64,000 nt of DNA. Source: Nitrosopumilus sp. b3 (GTDB taxonomy: Archaea; Thermoproteota; Nitrososphaeria; Nitrososphaerales; Nitrosopumilaceae). Below are positions 17,847 through 25,480 of the stretch, piece by piece. The stretch is from contig NZ_MU078695.1 in assembly GCF_014078525.1 (NCBI RefSeq), forward strand, positions 1-64,000, in the 5' to 3' direction. The notes beneath the pieces were generated by a model. It made no database searches, was not told the DNA's origin, and saw only the letters and a program-made list of their open reading frames with translations. A program made the translations under genes and the position numbers. The stretch's first letter is position 1, and the number at the start of each line of letters is the position of its first letter.

Positions 17847-18344
17847 ATGAAAATTCTAATTATAGAAGATGAAATTGATTTATTAGAAGAATACAAAATT
17901 TTCCTTGAATCAAATAATCATAATGTCACATTAGAAATGAATGGAGAAAACGGACTAAAAACATATTTTAATAATTTTGTTCCCAATGCTGAATCCACTC
18001 CTTATGATATAGTAATTTTAGATTATCAGTTATCAGGCAAAAATGGAATGCAGGTAGCATCAGAGATATTGGCCAAATGTCCAAATCAGAGAATTTTGTT
18101 TGCATCAGCATATGTTGAGGATACATTAAAAGAATCAATTAAGACTCTGAAACAAATTGTAGAGCTGCTTCAAAAACCATTTGGACTACAAAAGCTTTTG
18201 AATGTAATTGAAGATACCACAACATATGAAGAATTAGCCAAGCTTAATGTAGATATAAAAAATCTAAAAGAACTTGAGCCTACTCACGCACAAATTAGCA
18301 CATATTTAGAGATCATGAAAAAGATTCATGATAAATTAGAATAG
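17847..18344 (+). CDS. Response regulator with short helical tail
   Basis: This 165-aa protein is a receiver (LIIEDEIDL, VILDYQLSGKNG, FASAY, LLQKPFG) plus about 45 helical residues with no known output motif. It lies 30 bases downstream of the preceding receiver, probably in one transcript. Its motifs match the receiver at 15470 more closely than the one at 17433. Confidence 0.83.
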   Translation: MKILIIEDEIDLLEEYKIFLESNNHNVTLEMNGENGLKTYFNNFVPNAESTPYDIVILDYQLSGKNGMQVASEILAKCPNQRILFASAYVEDTLKESIKTLKQIVELLQKPFGLQKLLNVIEDTTTYEELAKLNVDIKNLKELEPTHAQISTYLEIMKKIHDKLE

Positions 18345-18356
18345 ATTGAGACCATA

Positions 18357-18366
18357 TTCTGTTTAA
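18357..18366. promoter_or_regulatory. TTCTGTTTAA half-site upstream of uspA
   Basis: A single copy of the recurring TGTTTA element lies 39 bases before the UspA start. Weaker support than the palindromic copies. Confidence 0.3.
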
Positions 18367-18404
18367 TTTAATCATACAACTTGCTTTAAAATTTACAATC
18401 TAGT

Positions 18405-18887
18405 ATGAGTATGCAAATAAATGCACCACAACAAGAAAAATTTTCAAAGGCTCTTTTTAAAAAAATTCTTGTCCCATTTGACAATTCAAAAATGTCAGAT
18501 AGAGCATTTTTGCATGCAATAAATCTAAATTTTAGCCATAAAATAGAAATCATTATTCTTTCAGTTTACCATAGTGATCATGGATCAATTTCATTTTTAG
18601 ATTATAATGCACATCAAACAATCATAGAGAAAGGCAAATTAAATGAAATTAAATTAAAACATAAAAAATTAAAAGAAATTGCTAAAGAGTATGGTATTGA
18701 ATGCAGGACTTTTGTTGCAGCTTCATCATCAATTACTCAGACGGTAATGTCTTACATTTATTCTACAAAAGCAGATCTAGTCATTATGGGCACAAGAGGG
18801 AATGGTTCGGATAGAAAATTAATGCTAGGAAGCGTTTCTCTTGAAGTATCACAAAACTCCCCAGTTCCAGTATTACTAGTAAAATAA
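18405..18887 (+). CDS. UspA-family universal stress protein
   Basis: This 160-aa protein has the Usp alpha/beta fold: FKKILVPFDNSKMSDRAF at the N terminus and, at the end, MGTRGNGSDRKLMLGSVS, which matches the ATP-binding G-x2-G-x9-G-S motif, then VPVLLVK. ATP-binding Usp proteins act as stress or energy sensors; the partner is unknown. The start could be either of two nearby ATGs. Confidence 0.9.
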   Translation: MSMQINAPQQEKFSKALFKKILVPFDNSKMSDRAFLHAINLNFSHKIEIIILSVYHSDHGSISFLDYNAHQTIIEKGKLNEIKLKHKKLKEIAKEYGIECRTFVAASSSITQTVMSYIYSTKADLVIMGTRGNGSDRKLMLGSVSLEVSQNSPVPVLLVK

Positions 18888-18952
18888 GAGCCAACGTTTG
18901 TATAAAAACGACACACATATGATAATACTAGATTTAATTTAGAAATATTTGT

Positions 18953-19405
18953 TTGCAAAAGAATTTGAATATAAAATTAAATAAAAATTTAGACGACTAT
19001 AAAAATAAGCAAGAACTTTTTGATAAATTTTACAAATCTGTAGAGTGTAATAATGAAATGAATTTTGATATACATTCAATAAATAACATCATTAATGAGG
19101 CAGTGGAAAAAGCAATCAACGATATTGTAATAAAAACAATTAACACAAAAGCAATATTGACAAGTTCAAGAAATGTAGGGGAAGTTGCTAAAAATTGTGA
19201 AAAGTTCTTCCAAGATTCAAATTTTGGTAAATTTGAATACATGCAAAAATCAGGAAGGAGTAATTTCAAAGTCATTCATGAATTAGGGGATAACGGGAAC
19301 AAGTTTTTGAGAAAGTTTTTTGAAAAAATATTTAAAACATGTTTGAAAAATTATTCTTATCACATGATTTCTAATCAAAATTCTTTATGTGTGATTTTTA
19401 GATAA
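18953..19405 (+). CDS. Hypothetical protein
   Basis: This 150-aa lysine-rich, cysteine-poor protein has no family I recognise. The end is mixed alpha/beta (FGKFEYMQKSGRSNFKVIHE, then a helix and SLCVIFR), which might be a small ligand-binding domain. Only TTG codons (18953 or 18965) are available as starts. It is convergent with the NDH-2 gene two bases away. Moderate confidence that it is expressed. Confidence 0.5.
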   Translation: MQKNLNIKLNKNLDDYKNKQELFDKFYKSVECNNEMNFDIHSINNIINEAVEKAINDIVIKTINTKAILTSSRNVGEVAKNCEKFFQDSNFGKFEYMQKSGRSNFKVIHELGDNGNKFLRKFFEKIFKTCLKNYSYHMISNQNSLCVIFR

Positions 19406-19407
19406 TA

Positions 19408-20841
19408 TTAGATATCGGATATTAATTGTTCCTTTATTGATGGCATATTTTCATTTACATGAATTGAATGAATTTCTTTCTTTTTGATAGAACCAACAAG
19501 GGTTACATCTCGTGCCAGAATACTGTCTGTAAACCAATCTACACAAATTTTTAATTTTTTACCAAATGTGGGTATTTTTGATAGATAGTATGTTCGCCAA
19601 ATCAACCATGCAGAAAGACCTGAAATGTTTTTTCCGGCAATTGTTGCTATTCCAACTCTTTCACCAATAATTGCCATTATACCTAAACTATGAAAAGTGA
19701 ATTTTTTTAATTTATTTTGTTTCTTAAATGAAAGCAGTAAATTCTCTGCGACAGTTTTTCCTTCTCTAATTGCATGCTGTGCAGTTGACGGATAATACGA
19801 ATTCAAAGAATCATCCTTTATCAGAGCACAGTCGCCCAAAACAAAGACATTTTCTTTATTCTTCATTCTCAATGATCCATCTACTATAACTCTCCCGCCA
19901 AGACCATGTTCACATTTTAATTCAGAAATCACTCTATCCATTTTTGTGCCACCAGTCCAAATCAAAGTAGCGCAAGATAATTTCCCGCCATTACTTAAGT
20001 GAACATTCTCTTCATCAGCATCAATAGCTTTTGTATTTTTTAAAATCATTACCCCATCTTTTTCAATAAATTCTGTAGCCTTTTCAGATAATTTTTCATC
20101 AACTTCAGGCAAGATACGATCTTTTGCAGAAACTAAAATTACATTAACATTTTTTGGATTTATTGTAGGGTATGATTTTGATATTGAATTTTTAATAAAC
20201 TGGTTAATTTCACTAACTGTTTCAACTCCTGCAAATCCGGCACCTACAACTACAAATGTTAACAAGGTTCTTTGTAATTCATAATTTCCTGTTTGCGCAG
20301 CATGCTCCAACATGACAATCAGATGATTTTTAATTGCGATTGCATCTGCGATAGTTTTCATTGTGAATGAATGTTTTTCAAGATTTTCATTATTGAAAAA
20401 ATTTGTTTGACCACCTAATGCCAATACTAGATAATCATATTCCAAAGTTCTGACTTTATTATCAAATGATCTTTGAATTGTCACTAATTGCTGTTCCAAA
20501 TCAATTGAATCAATTGAGGCATGTAGAAATTTTGCCTTTTTACAAAAATATCTTACTGGTATTGTAATGTTGCTTGGATGCAACAATCCTGAGGCGACTT
20601 GAGGCAGCATGGGAGTAAAAAGAAAGAAATTTTCATCAGACACAATAGTGATTTCAATAGATTCATTTTGAAACTTTTTTTCAATTTTATTTAACACATT
20701 TATTCCACCAAAACCTCCTCCTAAAATCAAAATTTTCTTTATAGATGGCGAAGTACTCTTATGAGTAGCTACGTAATGTGCATAATATTTTGATTCGGAA
20801 TCAAATACAAGATCACAGCAATTACAATTAATCACAGACAT
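19408..20841 (-). CDS. NDH-2-type NADH dehydrogenase with N-terminal C2H2 zinc finger
   Basis: Residues about 34-440 form a type II NADH:quinone oxidoreductase: FAD-binding ILILGGGFGGINVL, a second nucleotide site VVVGAGFAGVE, and NVFVLGDCAL near the flavin. Such enzymes transfer electrons from NAD(P)H to quinone without pumping protons. Residues 6-27 form a perfect C-x2-C-x12-H-x4-H zinc finger, not a normal part of NDH-2. The ATG at 20841 includes the finger. Two TGTTTGTTTGA-type sites lie in its promoter. Confidence 0.85.
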   Translation of the reverse strand: MSVINCNCCDLVFDSESKYYAHYVATHKSTSPSIKKILILGGGFGGINVLNKIEKKFQNESIEITIVSDENFFLFTPMLPQVASGLLHPSNITIPVRYFCKKAKFLHASIDSIDLEQQLVTIQRSFDNKVRTLEYDYLVLALGGQTNFFNNENLEKHSFTMKTIADAIAIKNHLIVMLEHAAQTGNYELQRTLLTFVVVGAGFAGVETVSEINQFIKNSISKSYPTINPKNVNVILVSAKDRILPEVDEKLSEKATEFIEKDGVMILKNTKAIDADEENVHLSNGGKLSCATLIWTGGTKMDRVISELKCEHGLGGRVIVDGSLRMKNKENVFVLGDCALIKDDSLNSYYPSTAQHAIREGKTVAENLLLSFKKQNKLKKFTFHSLGIMAIIGERVGIATIAGKNISGLSAWLIWRTYYLSKIPTFGKKLKICVDWFTDSILARDVTLVGSIKKKEIHSIHVNENMPSIKEQLISDI

Positions 20842-20874
20842 AAATGATTAAATTGTAACAATCTAAAAACAACC

Positions 20875-20952
20875 TGTCTGTTTGATTTCTACAAAAAATA
20901 TATTTTGAGAAGTAATTTGAAACAAAAATTGAGTGATTGAATCAAACAAACA
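20875..20952. promoter_or_regulatory. Facing TGTyTGTTTGA elements in a divergent promoter
   Basis: TGTCTGTTTGA (20875-20885) and its reverse complement form TCAAACAAACA (20942-20952) face each other across 56 bases between the NDH-2 gene (minus) and the 125-aa gene (plus). They match the motif seen upstream of cheY, the receivers and uspA. Confidence 0.45.
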
Positions 20953-20985
20953 CTAGATAATATTTTCAAATAAATAATAGATATT

Positions 20986-21363
20986 ATGAATTCTAAAATA
21001 ATTTCTTCAACAATAATGTTGGTAACAATTTTACTATTAGCGCAAACAGTTTCAGTAGTAGATGCACACCATGATACAGATCCGAGAAATAAAGCAGCAA
21101 GGGACACAGCAGAAACAAACAGTGAACCTTATGATAATCAAGGTAACAAAAAAGAAGTAATTGAAGAAAAAAGAGAAGCATTTGAAGCTTACAAAGAAGC
21201 ATTTGCAGCATGGAAAACTGCCAAGGAGAATTATAAATCCGCTAAAAGTTCACAAGTACAAGATGACATTGATGCGACCAAAGTAATTTTGGATGCTGCA
21301 AAAATTACCAAAGATAATGCATATGACGATTATAAAGAAGCATTAAAAAAGAAAGCAAGATAG
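20986..21363 (+). CDS. Secreted small alpha-helical protein
   Basis: This 125-aa protein has a signal peptide (hydrophobic residues 5-22, then VVDAHHD) and a charged, alanine-rich helical body with heptad-like AFEAYKEAFAAWKTAKENY. No known domain. It probably lies outside the membrane as a coiled coil. It shares a divergent promoter with NDH-2. Confidence 0.65.
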   Translation: MNSKIISSTIMLVTILLLAQTVSVVDAHHDTDPRNKAARDTAETNSEPYDNQGNKKEVIEEKREAFEAYKEAFAAWKTAKENYKSAKSSQVQDDIDATKVILDAAKITKDNAYDDYKEALKKKAR

Positions 21364-21398
21364 CAATTGCAAAAAAATTAAAGTTTAAAGAATTAATG

Positions 21399-22055
21399 TT
21401 AAGGAATATTTTTAAAAATAAATTTTCTTGAAATGCCTAAAAATATTGAAACCTCCATAGTTTCAATAACCATTATTTGCCAAAAATACATGACCCATCC
21501 CCCCATCATTTGATCGGTTACTGACAGTACTACAGAGAAAATTTCAAAATTTTGGATTGTCAACATAGGTAATGCAGCAATTGCTCCAACTTGTTCTTCT
21601 GGAGAAACTTGGGAAGATATTTGATTGATAGCATCAAAGTTCAACTCAGAGTCAATTAGTATTCCTTGGTTTCCAAATTCAGCAATTACTTGTTCTTTTA
21701 ATGGATAGTATTCAGTATTTCCTGAATGAATGCAAAAAATTGTCAACGCCCCCATTGATAAAAACAAGCCTGTTTGAGAGTAAATTATCCATTTTCGTTT
21801 TCCTTTGTGATTTTTAGTAATTTGACGGATAAACATTTTTCCAAAAATTCCCAATTTTTCTTTTTTTGATAGATATAATATCAACCCAAAAATCACAGTA
21901 ATTATTCCAATAGAGCCAATCCATTCATCAACAAAAATAATTTTGGCAAAAATTCGTAGTGGAACCAAAATTGCAATTAAAGAAAATGCTATGATTAAAA
22001 ATTCAAAAAAGGGATGAAATAAGTAATCAGGATTATTTTTATTGAATAATGCCAT
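21399..22055 (-). CDS. Polytopic membrane protein of unknown function
   Basis: This 218-aa protein has hydrophobic segments at about 17-37, 45-63, 93-111 and 165-200, and an extracytoplasmic loop at about 112-160. No recognised motif. It is 208 bases from the next gene on the same strand, so co-transcription is unclear. Confidence 0.6.
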   Translation of the reverse strand: MALFNKNNPDYLFHPFFEFLIIAFSLIAILVPLRIFAKIIFVDEWIGSIGIITVIFGLILYLSKKEKLGIFGKMFIRQITKNHKGKRKWIIYSQTGLFLSMGALTIFCIHSGNTEYYPLKEQVIAEFGNQGILIDSELNFDAINQISSQVSPEEQVGAIAALPMLTIQNFEIFSVVLSVTDQMMGGWVMYFWQIMVIETMEVSIFLGISRKFIFKNIP

Positions 22056-22263
22056 AATTATGAAAAGCTATTGGACCATCTAGAAATCAGCTAGTTCAAA
22101 AAAAACACGCAACATCATTTATCAAATTTTATTTTTCTAAGAATAGATAAAAAATAATAACGAGTCAAAGCTAAAAAAACAGCAAAAAACTACTTTTTGT
22201 TGGACACTAGTCTGGTCTTTGATGGATTATTATTTTTATCATTTTTATTTTTGAAAATTAGAT
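22056..22263. other. Intergenic region without a recognised gene
   Basis: This 208-base stretch is very AT-rich, with runs such as attatttttatcatttttatttttg near its right end that could end transcription of the minus-strand gene at 22264. I see no ORF, tRNA or clear repeat. Confidence 0.5.
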
Positions 22264-22839
22264 TTATGGTTCAAACATAGAAGGTAGAAACTCTTTGTAT
22301 TTATCATATTTGGATTGTGATTGCCATTTCTCATCTAAGGTTCCAGAATTTTTTAATAAAATTATATCTTGATTGATTTTTTCATATTCCAGCATCAGTG
22401 AATGTTTAAGAGACAATATATCATCATCACCAATGTATGAATCAATTGCAGTCATGTATTTCTGATATTTTATTTGAAAATTCAATAATTCAGAAAAATA
22501 TTCATCATCACCAATTTTTTCTGTAGAGTAGTCAAAGCTTACTTGATTATAATTATCACTTAATTTCATTCCATTAGCAAATATCTTTTCACTCTCTTTA
22601 AGATCTGGTATTTGTGTTTCTTTACGAATTTCTTCTTCTGTGATTTCTCGCAGTTCATTCAAAGTATGAACTTCTTGGGGTTTCTCTTTAGATGCTTGTT
22701 CAATAAAATCCTCGCCAACTTTTAAAATTGCTGATTGTCCAGTTAGTTCAAGTTCAGAGTATTTTTCCCCCTCTTGGTTAGTCATTACAAGTAAAATTGG
22801 GATTGCAATTAATGGTAGTAAAAATAATAATTTGTTCAT
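22264..22839 (-). CDS. Exported or membrane-anchored hypothetical protein
   Basis: This 191-aa protein starts with a signal or anchor helix (residues 3-19, LLFLLPLIAIPILLVMT) and continues as a charged, mostly helical domain outside the membrane. I recognise no family. There is no lipobox. Confidence 0.6.
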   Translation of the reverse strand: MNKLLFLLPLIAIPILLVMTNQEGEKYSELELTGQSAILKVGEDFIEQASKEKPQEVHTLNELREITEEEIRKETQIPDLKESEKIFANGMKLSDNYNQVSFDYSTEKIGDDEYFSELLNFQIKYQKYMTAIDSYIGDDDILSLKHSLMLEYEKINQDIILLKNSGTLDEKWQSQSKYDKYKEFLPSMFEP

Positions 22840-22907
22840 TCTCTCTTCAAATCAATTACCAAAATTTGGATAATAAAAACAAGGTCAGATAAAACAAAAA
22901 ACAGGTG

Positions 22908-22989
22908 CTTATAAAGTAAATTTTGAAAAAGCAAGGCAAAAGAGCTTAAGACCAAAAACGCAATGTTACTTGGTGACAGCTCAGTTGCC
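22908..22989 (+). ncRNA. Candidate structured RNA or leader hairpin
   Basis: A good TATA box (CTTATAAAG, 22908-22916) predicts a start near 22935-22940. Exactly there lies a three-part hairpin (22935-22989): GGCAA/TTGCC, GAGCT/AGCTC and ACCAA/TTGGT stacked with small internal loops (AA/AG and TAAG/GAC) and a 14-base apical loop. The 260 bases from it to the cupredoxin start hold no other gene. It could be a small RNA or the 5' leader of the cupredoxin mRNA. No family is recognised. Confidence 0.35.
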
Positions 22990-23248
22990 GTGTATGCATA
23001 TCATAAGAGCCCATATTCATAAAAGAAGGAATTGTTCAACATCATTGACTAGAATCGACGAACAATTAGAGCGATCATATGAGATTTACAGAAATTAGTT
23101 ATAATTTTTGGGATTATTTGAAAAATTATTATGTCAATATTTGACTTTATCACAATTCATAGAAAAACAGAACCAACTAAGAACAGAATTATCAAAAATC
23201 AGAATAGTGATTAGATTTATTTATTATTGGCATGGCTTTGAATCAATT
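22990..23248. other. Region upstream of the cupredoxin gene
   Basis: The plus-strand frame of the cupredoxin stays open back to 23108 but with an unlikely N terminus, so I treat this stretch as non-coding. It contains AT-rich promoter-like sequence (gatttatttattattgg, about 23213-23230) shortly before the chosen start. Confidence 0.4.
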
Positions 23249-23875
23249 ATGGCAAGTATAGACAAGGCTGCAATTGCATTTTCTATTGCAATTACAGCTA
23301 TCGGTGTAGGAATCGCATTCTCAGGGGATTCACTACAAAATGCCGGCACTGTTGTTTCAATTCCAGCTCCAAGAGCAATGGAACCAAGTTATGAAGAAGC
23401 AAGTCCCAAGGTAGATCCATTTGCAGATATAGCAGAAAAGGTCAAACAAGAAACTCCAAAAGTTGAGGAGAAGATGATGGAGAAGACTCAGGAAAAATCT
23501 GTAGAAATTGAAGAAAAAATGGAAGTAGTTGAAGAAACTCCAAAAGAAAAAGCTATGGAAAAACCAGCAGGACCAACAACACATACAGTTGATATTCCGG
23601 TAGGCACTTCAGTTCCAGGATGTGAAGAATCTAACGCATGTTACTTACCAGCAGACATTACAATAAATGCTGGGGATACAGTCAATTGGGTTAACATAGA
23701 TTCAGCAGCACATACAGTTACTGGTGGCAGTCCAGCAGATGGTCCATCTGGTGTATTTGATAGCAGTCTAGTCATGGCAGGTGCAGAATATGCATTTACT
23801 TTTAATGATTCAGGCAGTTATGATTACTTTTGCATGGTTCATCCTTGGATGGTTGGCAGTGTTACAGTGAACTAA
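23249..23875 (+). CDS. Membrane-anchored cupredoxin (plastocyanin-like)
   Basis: From ATG 23249 the 208-aa protein has an N-terminal anchor helix (AAIAFSIAITAIGVGIAF), an acidic KVEEKMMEK-type linker and a C-terminal blue-copper domain. The type 1 copper ligands are visible as His in AAHTVTGG and Cys, His, Met in YFCMVHPWM. Ammonia-oxidising archaea use many such proteins as electron carriers in place of cytochrome c. The open frame reaches 23108, but the extra 47 residues look unlike a leader. Confidence 0.85.
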   Translation: MASIDKAAIAFSIAITAIGVGIAFSGDSLQNAGTVVSIPAPRAMEPSYEEASPKVDPFADIAEKVKQETPKVEEKMMEKTQEKSVEIEEKMEVVEETPKEKAMEKPAGPTTHTVDIPVGTSVPGCEESNACYLPADITINAGDTVNWVNIDSAAHTVTGGSPADGPSGVFDSSLVMAGAEYAFTFNDSGSYDYFCMVHPWMVGSVTVN

Positions 23876-23893
23876 CCAAAAAATCCTTTTTTA

Positions 23894-25480
23894 TTATTTT
23901 ATTTTATTTTTCCTAATTGTTCTATTATATGCTACTCCAAATCGATGTGTCTCATCTCTAGCATGCTGTAAAATTTTCAAGGACGGTTTATCCCTTGAAA
24001 TTGTTAGTGGGTTTTTATTTTTTGGAACGTAAACTTCTTCATTTTCTTTTGCCAAAGAAATGCACGGAAGTTTTAATCCTAAGGATTCCAGAGAATTTAT
24101 TGCAGCATTAAGCTGACCTTTCCCACCATCAATAACTATCAAGTCAGGTAATTGAGATTTTTCTTCTAGTAATCTAAAATATCGTCTTTTAATTATTTCA
24201 CCAATCATTGCAAAATCATCTCTACCAGACACAGTTTTAATTTTAAACTTTCTATATCCTGATTTGTTGGGTTGTCCATCAACAAATCTAGCCATTGAGC
24301 CCACAGCAAAGTCAGCACCATGATTTGAAATATCAAAGCATTCAATAATTTTAGGGATTTCAGGCAAATTTAGAATTTCTTTTAGTTCAACTAACCCAGG
24401 CTCAGAACCTTTTGAGTGAATTAATCGAATATTTTTTAAAATTAAATTAATGATTTCTTTTCGCTTTCCTTTTGCAGGAGAAGATATTTTCACACTAAAT
24501 CCTGCTTGCTCAGATAGTAAAGATTCCAGCAACTCTTTTTTTTCAGGATTCTCACTAACTAGAATGAATTTTGGAATTTTGTGAGTAGAATAATACTGAA
24601 AAAGAAAATTTGAAAAAGAATTATCACCCACCAGATCAAAAAAGAATTTATCACTATCGCGAATTACGCCATTAATCATTCTAAAATTCATTACAGTTGC
24701 AGATTGTTCTAAAATGCCAATTCCAAAATATTCCTCATCAGATTTATCAACATATTCCATTTTTTGTTTAGTCTGAAGACTTCCCAGTCTTACTAGAGTG
24801 TCACGAATGTCTTTTGCTCGCTCAAATTGCTGGAGTTTTGCTGCTTGATGCATCTCTTCTTCAAGTTTTTTTGTAAAGATTTTTGTTTGATTTTTACCCT
24901 TTAGAACATCTTCCAATGCAGAAACATGTTTTGAATATCTTTTCTGAGCATCTTTGAATTCACAAGGTCCCTCACAATTACCCAAATGGTATTCAAGGCA
25001 TACTTTTTTTGGCAAAGTTTTACAAATTCTAATCTGGAAGGCTTTTCGTAATGTTCCAATAGTGAGTAGTTTTGAGCTACCCTGAGTAAATGGACCAAAA
25101 GTTTTTCCTTTACCTAAAAATTTGCCATCCCTAGTTCTTCTTGCAACAAGCAGACGAGGGTATTTTTCATCTGAAATTCTAAGATACGTGTATCTTTGTT
25201 GATCTTTTAACTCAATATTGAATCTAGGGCGATATTTCTTTATCATGTTTGATTCTAACAGAAAAGCCTCGCTTTCATTATCAGTTAAAACAAATTCAAT
25301 GTCTGAAATTTTTTCCACCAGTTTTTGTGTCTTGTAGTTTTGGTTTTTTGTAAAATATGACTTTACTCTGTTTCGTAAATTTTTTGCTTTGCCAATATAG
25401 ATGATTTTTTTCTCAGAATCTTTCATCAAATAGATTCCAGGATTTGTAGGGACGTTTATTGTGGAAATATCAAAAGTCAT
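23894..25480 (-). CDS. uvrC: UvrC excinuclease subunit lacking the C-terminal HhH
   Basis: UvrC makes both incisions in nucleotide excision repair. The GIY-YIG domain (NPGIYLMKDSEKKIIYIGKAKNLRNRVKSY split by a short gap), the UVR motif (around 205-240) and the RNase H-like domain (ISNHGADFAVGSMARF, LIVIDGGKGQLNAA, HARDETHRFGVAY) are present. At 528 aa it stops shortly after the endonuclease domain, so the helix-hairpin-helix pair of typical bacterial UvrC is absent. Its start overlaps the uvrA stop by four bases. Confidence 0.93.
   Translation of the reverse strand: MTFDISTINVPTNPGIYLMKDSEKKIIYIGKAKNLRNRVKSYFTKNQNYKTQKLVEKISDIEFVLTDNESEAFLLESNMIKKYRPRFNIELKDQQRYTYLRISDEKYPRLLVARRTRDGKFLGKGKTFGPFTQGSSKLLTIGTLRKAFQIRICKTLPKKVCLEYHLGNCEGPCEFKDAQKRYSKHVSALEDVLKGKNQTKIFTKKLEEEMHQAAKLQQFERAKDIRDTLVRLGSLQTKQKMEYVDKSDEEYFGIGILEQSATVMNFRMINGVIRDSDKFFFDLVGDNSFSNFLFQYYSTHKIPKFILVSENPEKKELLESLLSEQAGFSVKISSPAKGKRKEIINLILKNIRLIHSKGSEPGLVELKEILNLPEIPKIIECFDISNHGADFAVGSMARFVDGQPNKSGYRKFKIKTVSGRDDFAMIGEIIKRRYFRLLEEKSQLPDLIVIDGGKGQLNAAINSLESLGLKLPCISLAKENEEVYVPKNKNPLTISRDKPSLKILQHARDETHRFGVAYNRTIRKNKIK

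Noticed and set aside
23108-23248. A longer cupredoxin with 47 more residues
   Set aside because: The extension lacks a signal peptide and would place the anchor helix in the middle; ATG 23249 places it at the N terminus.
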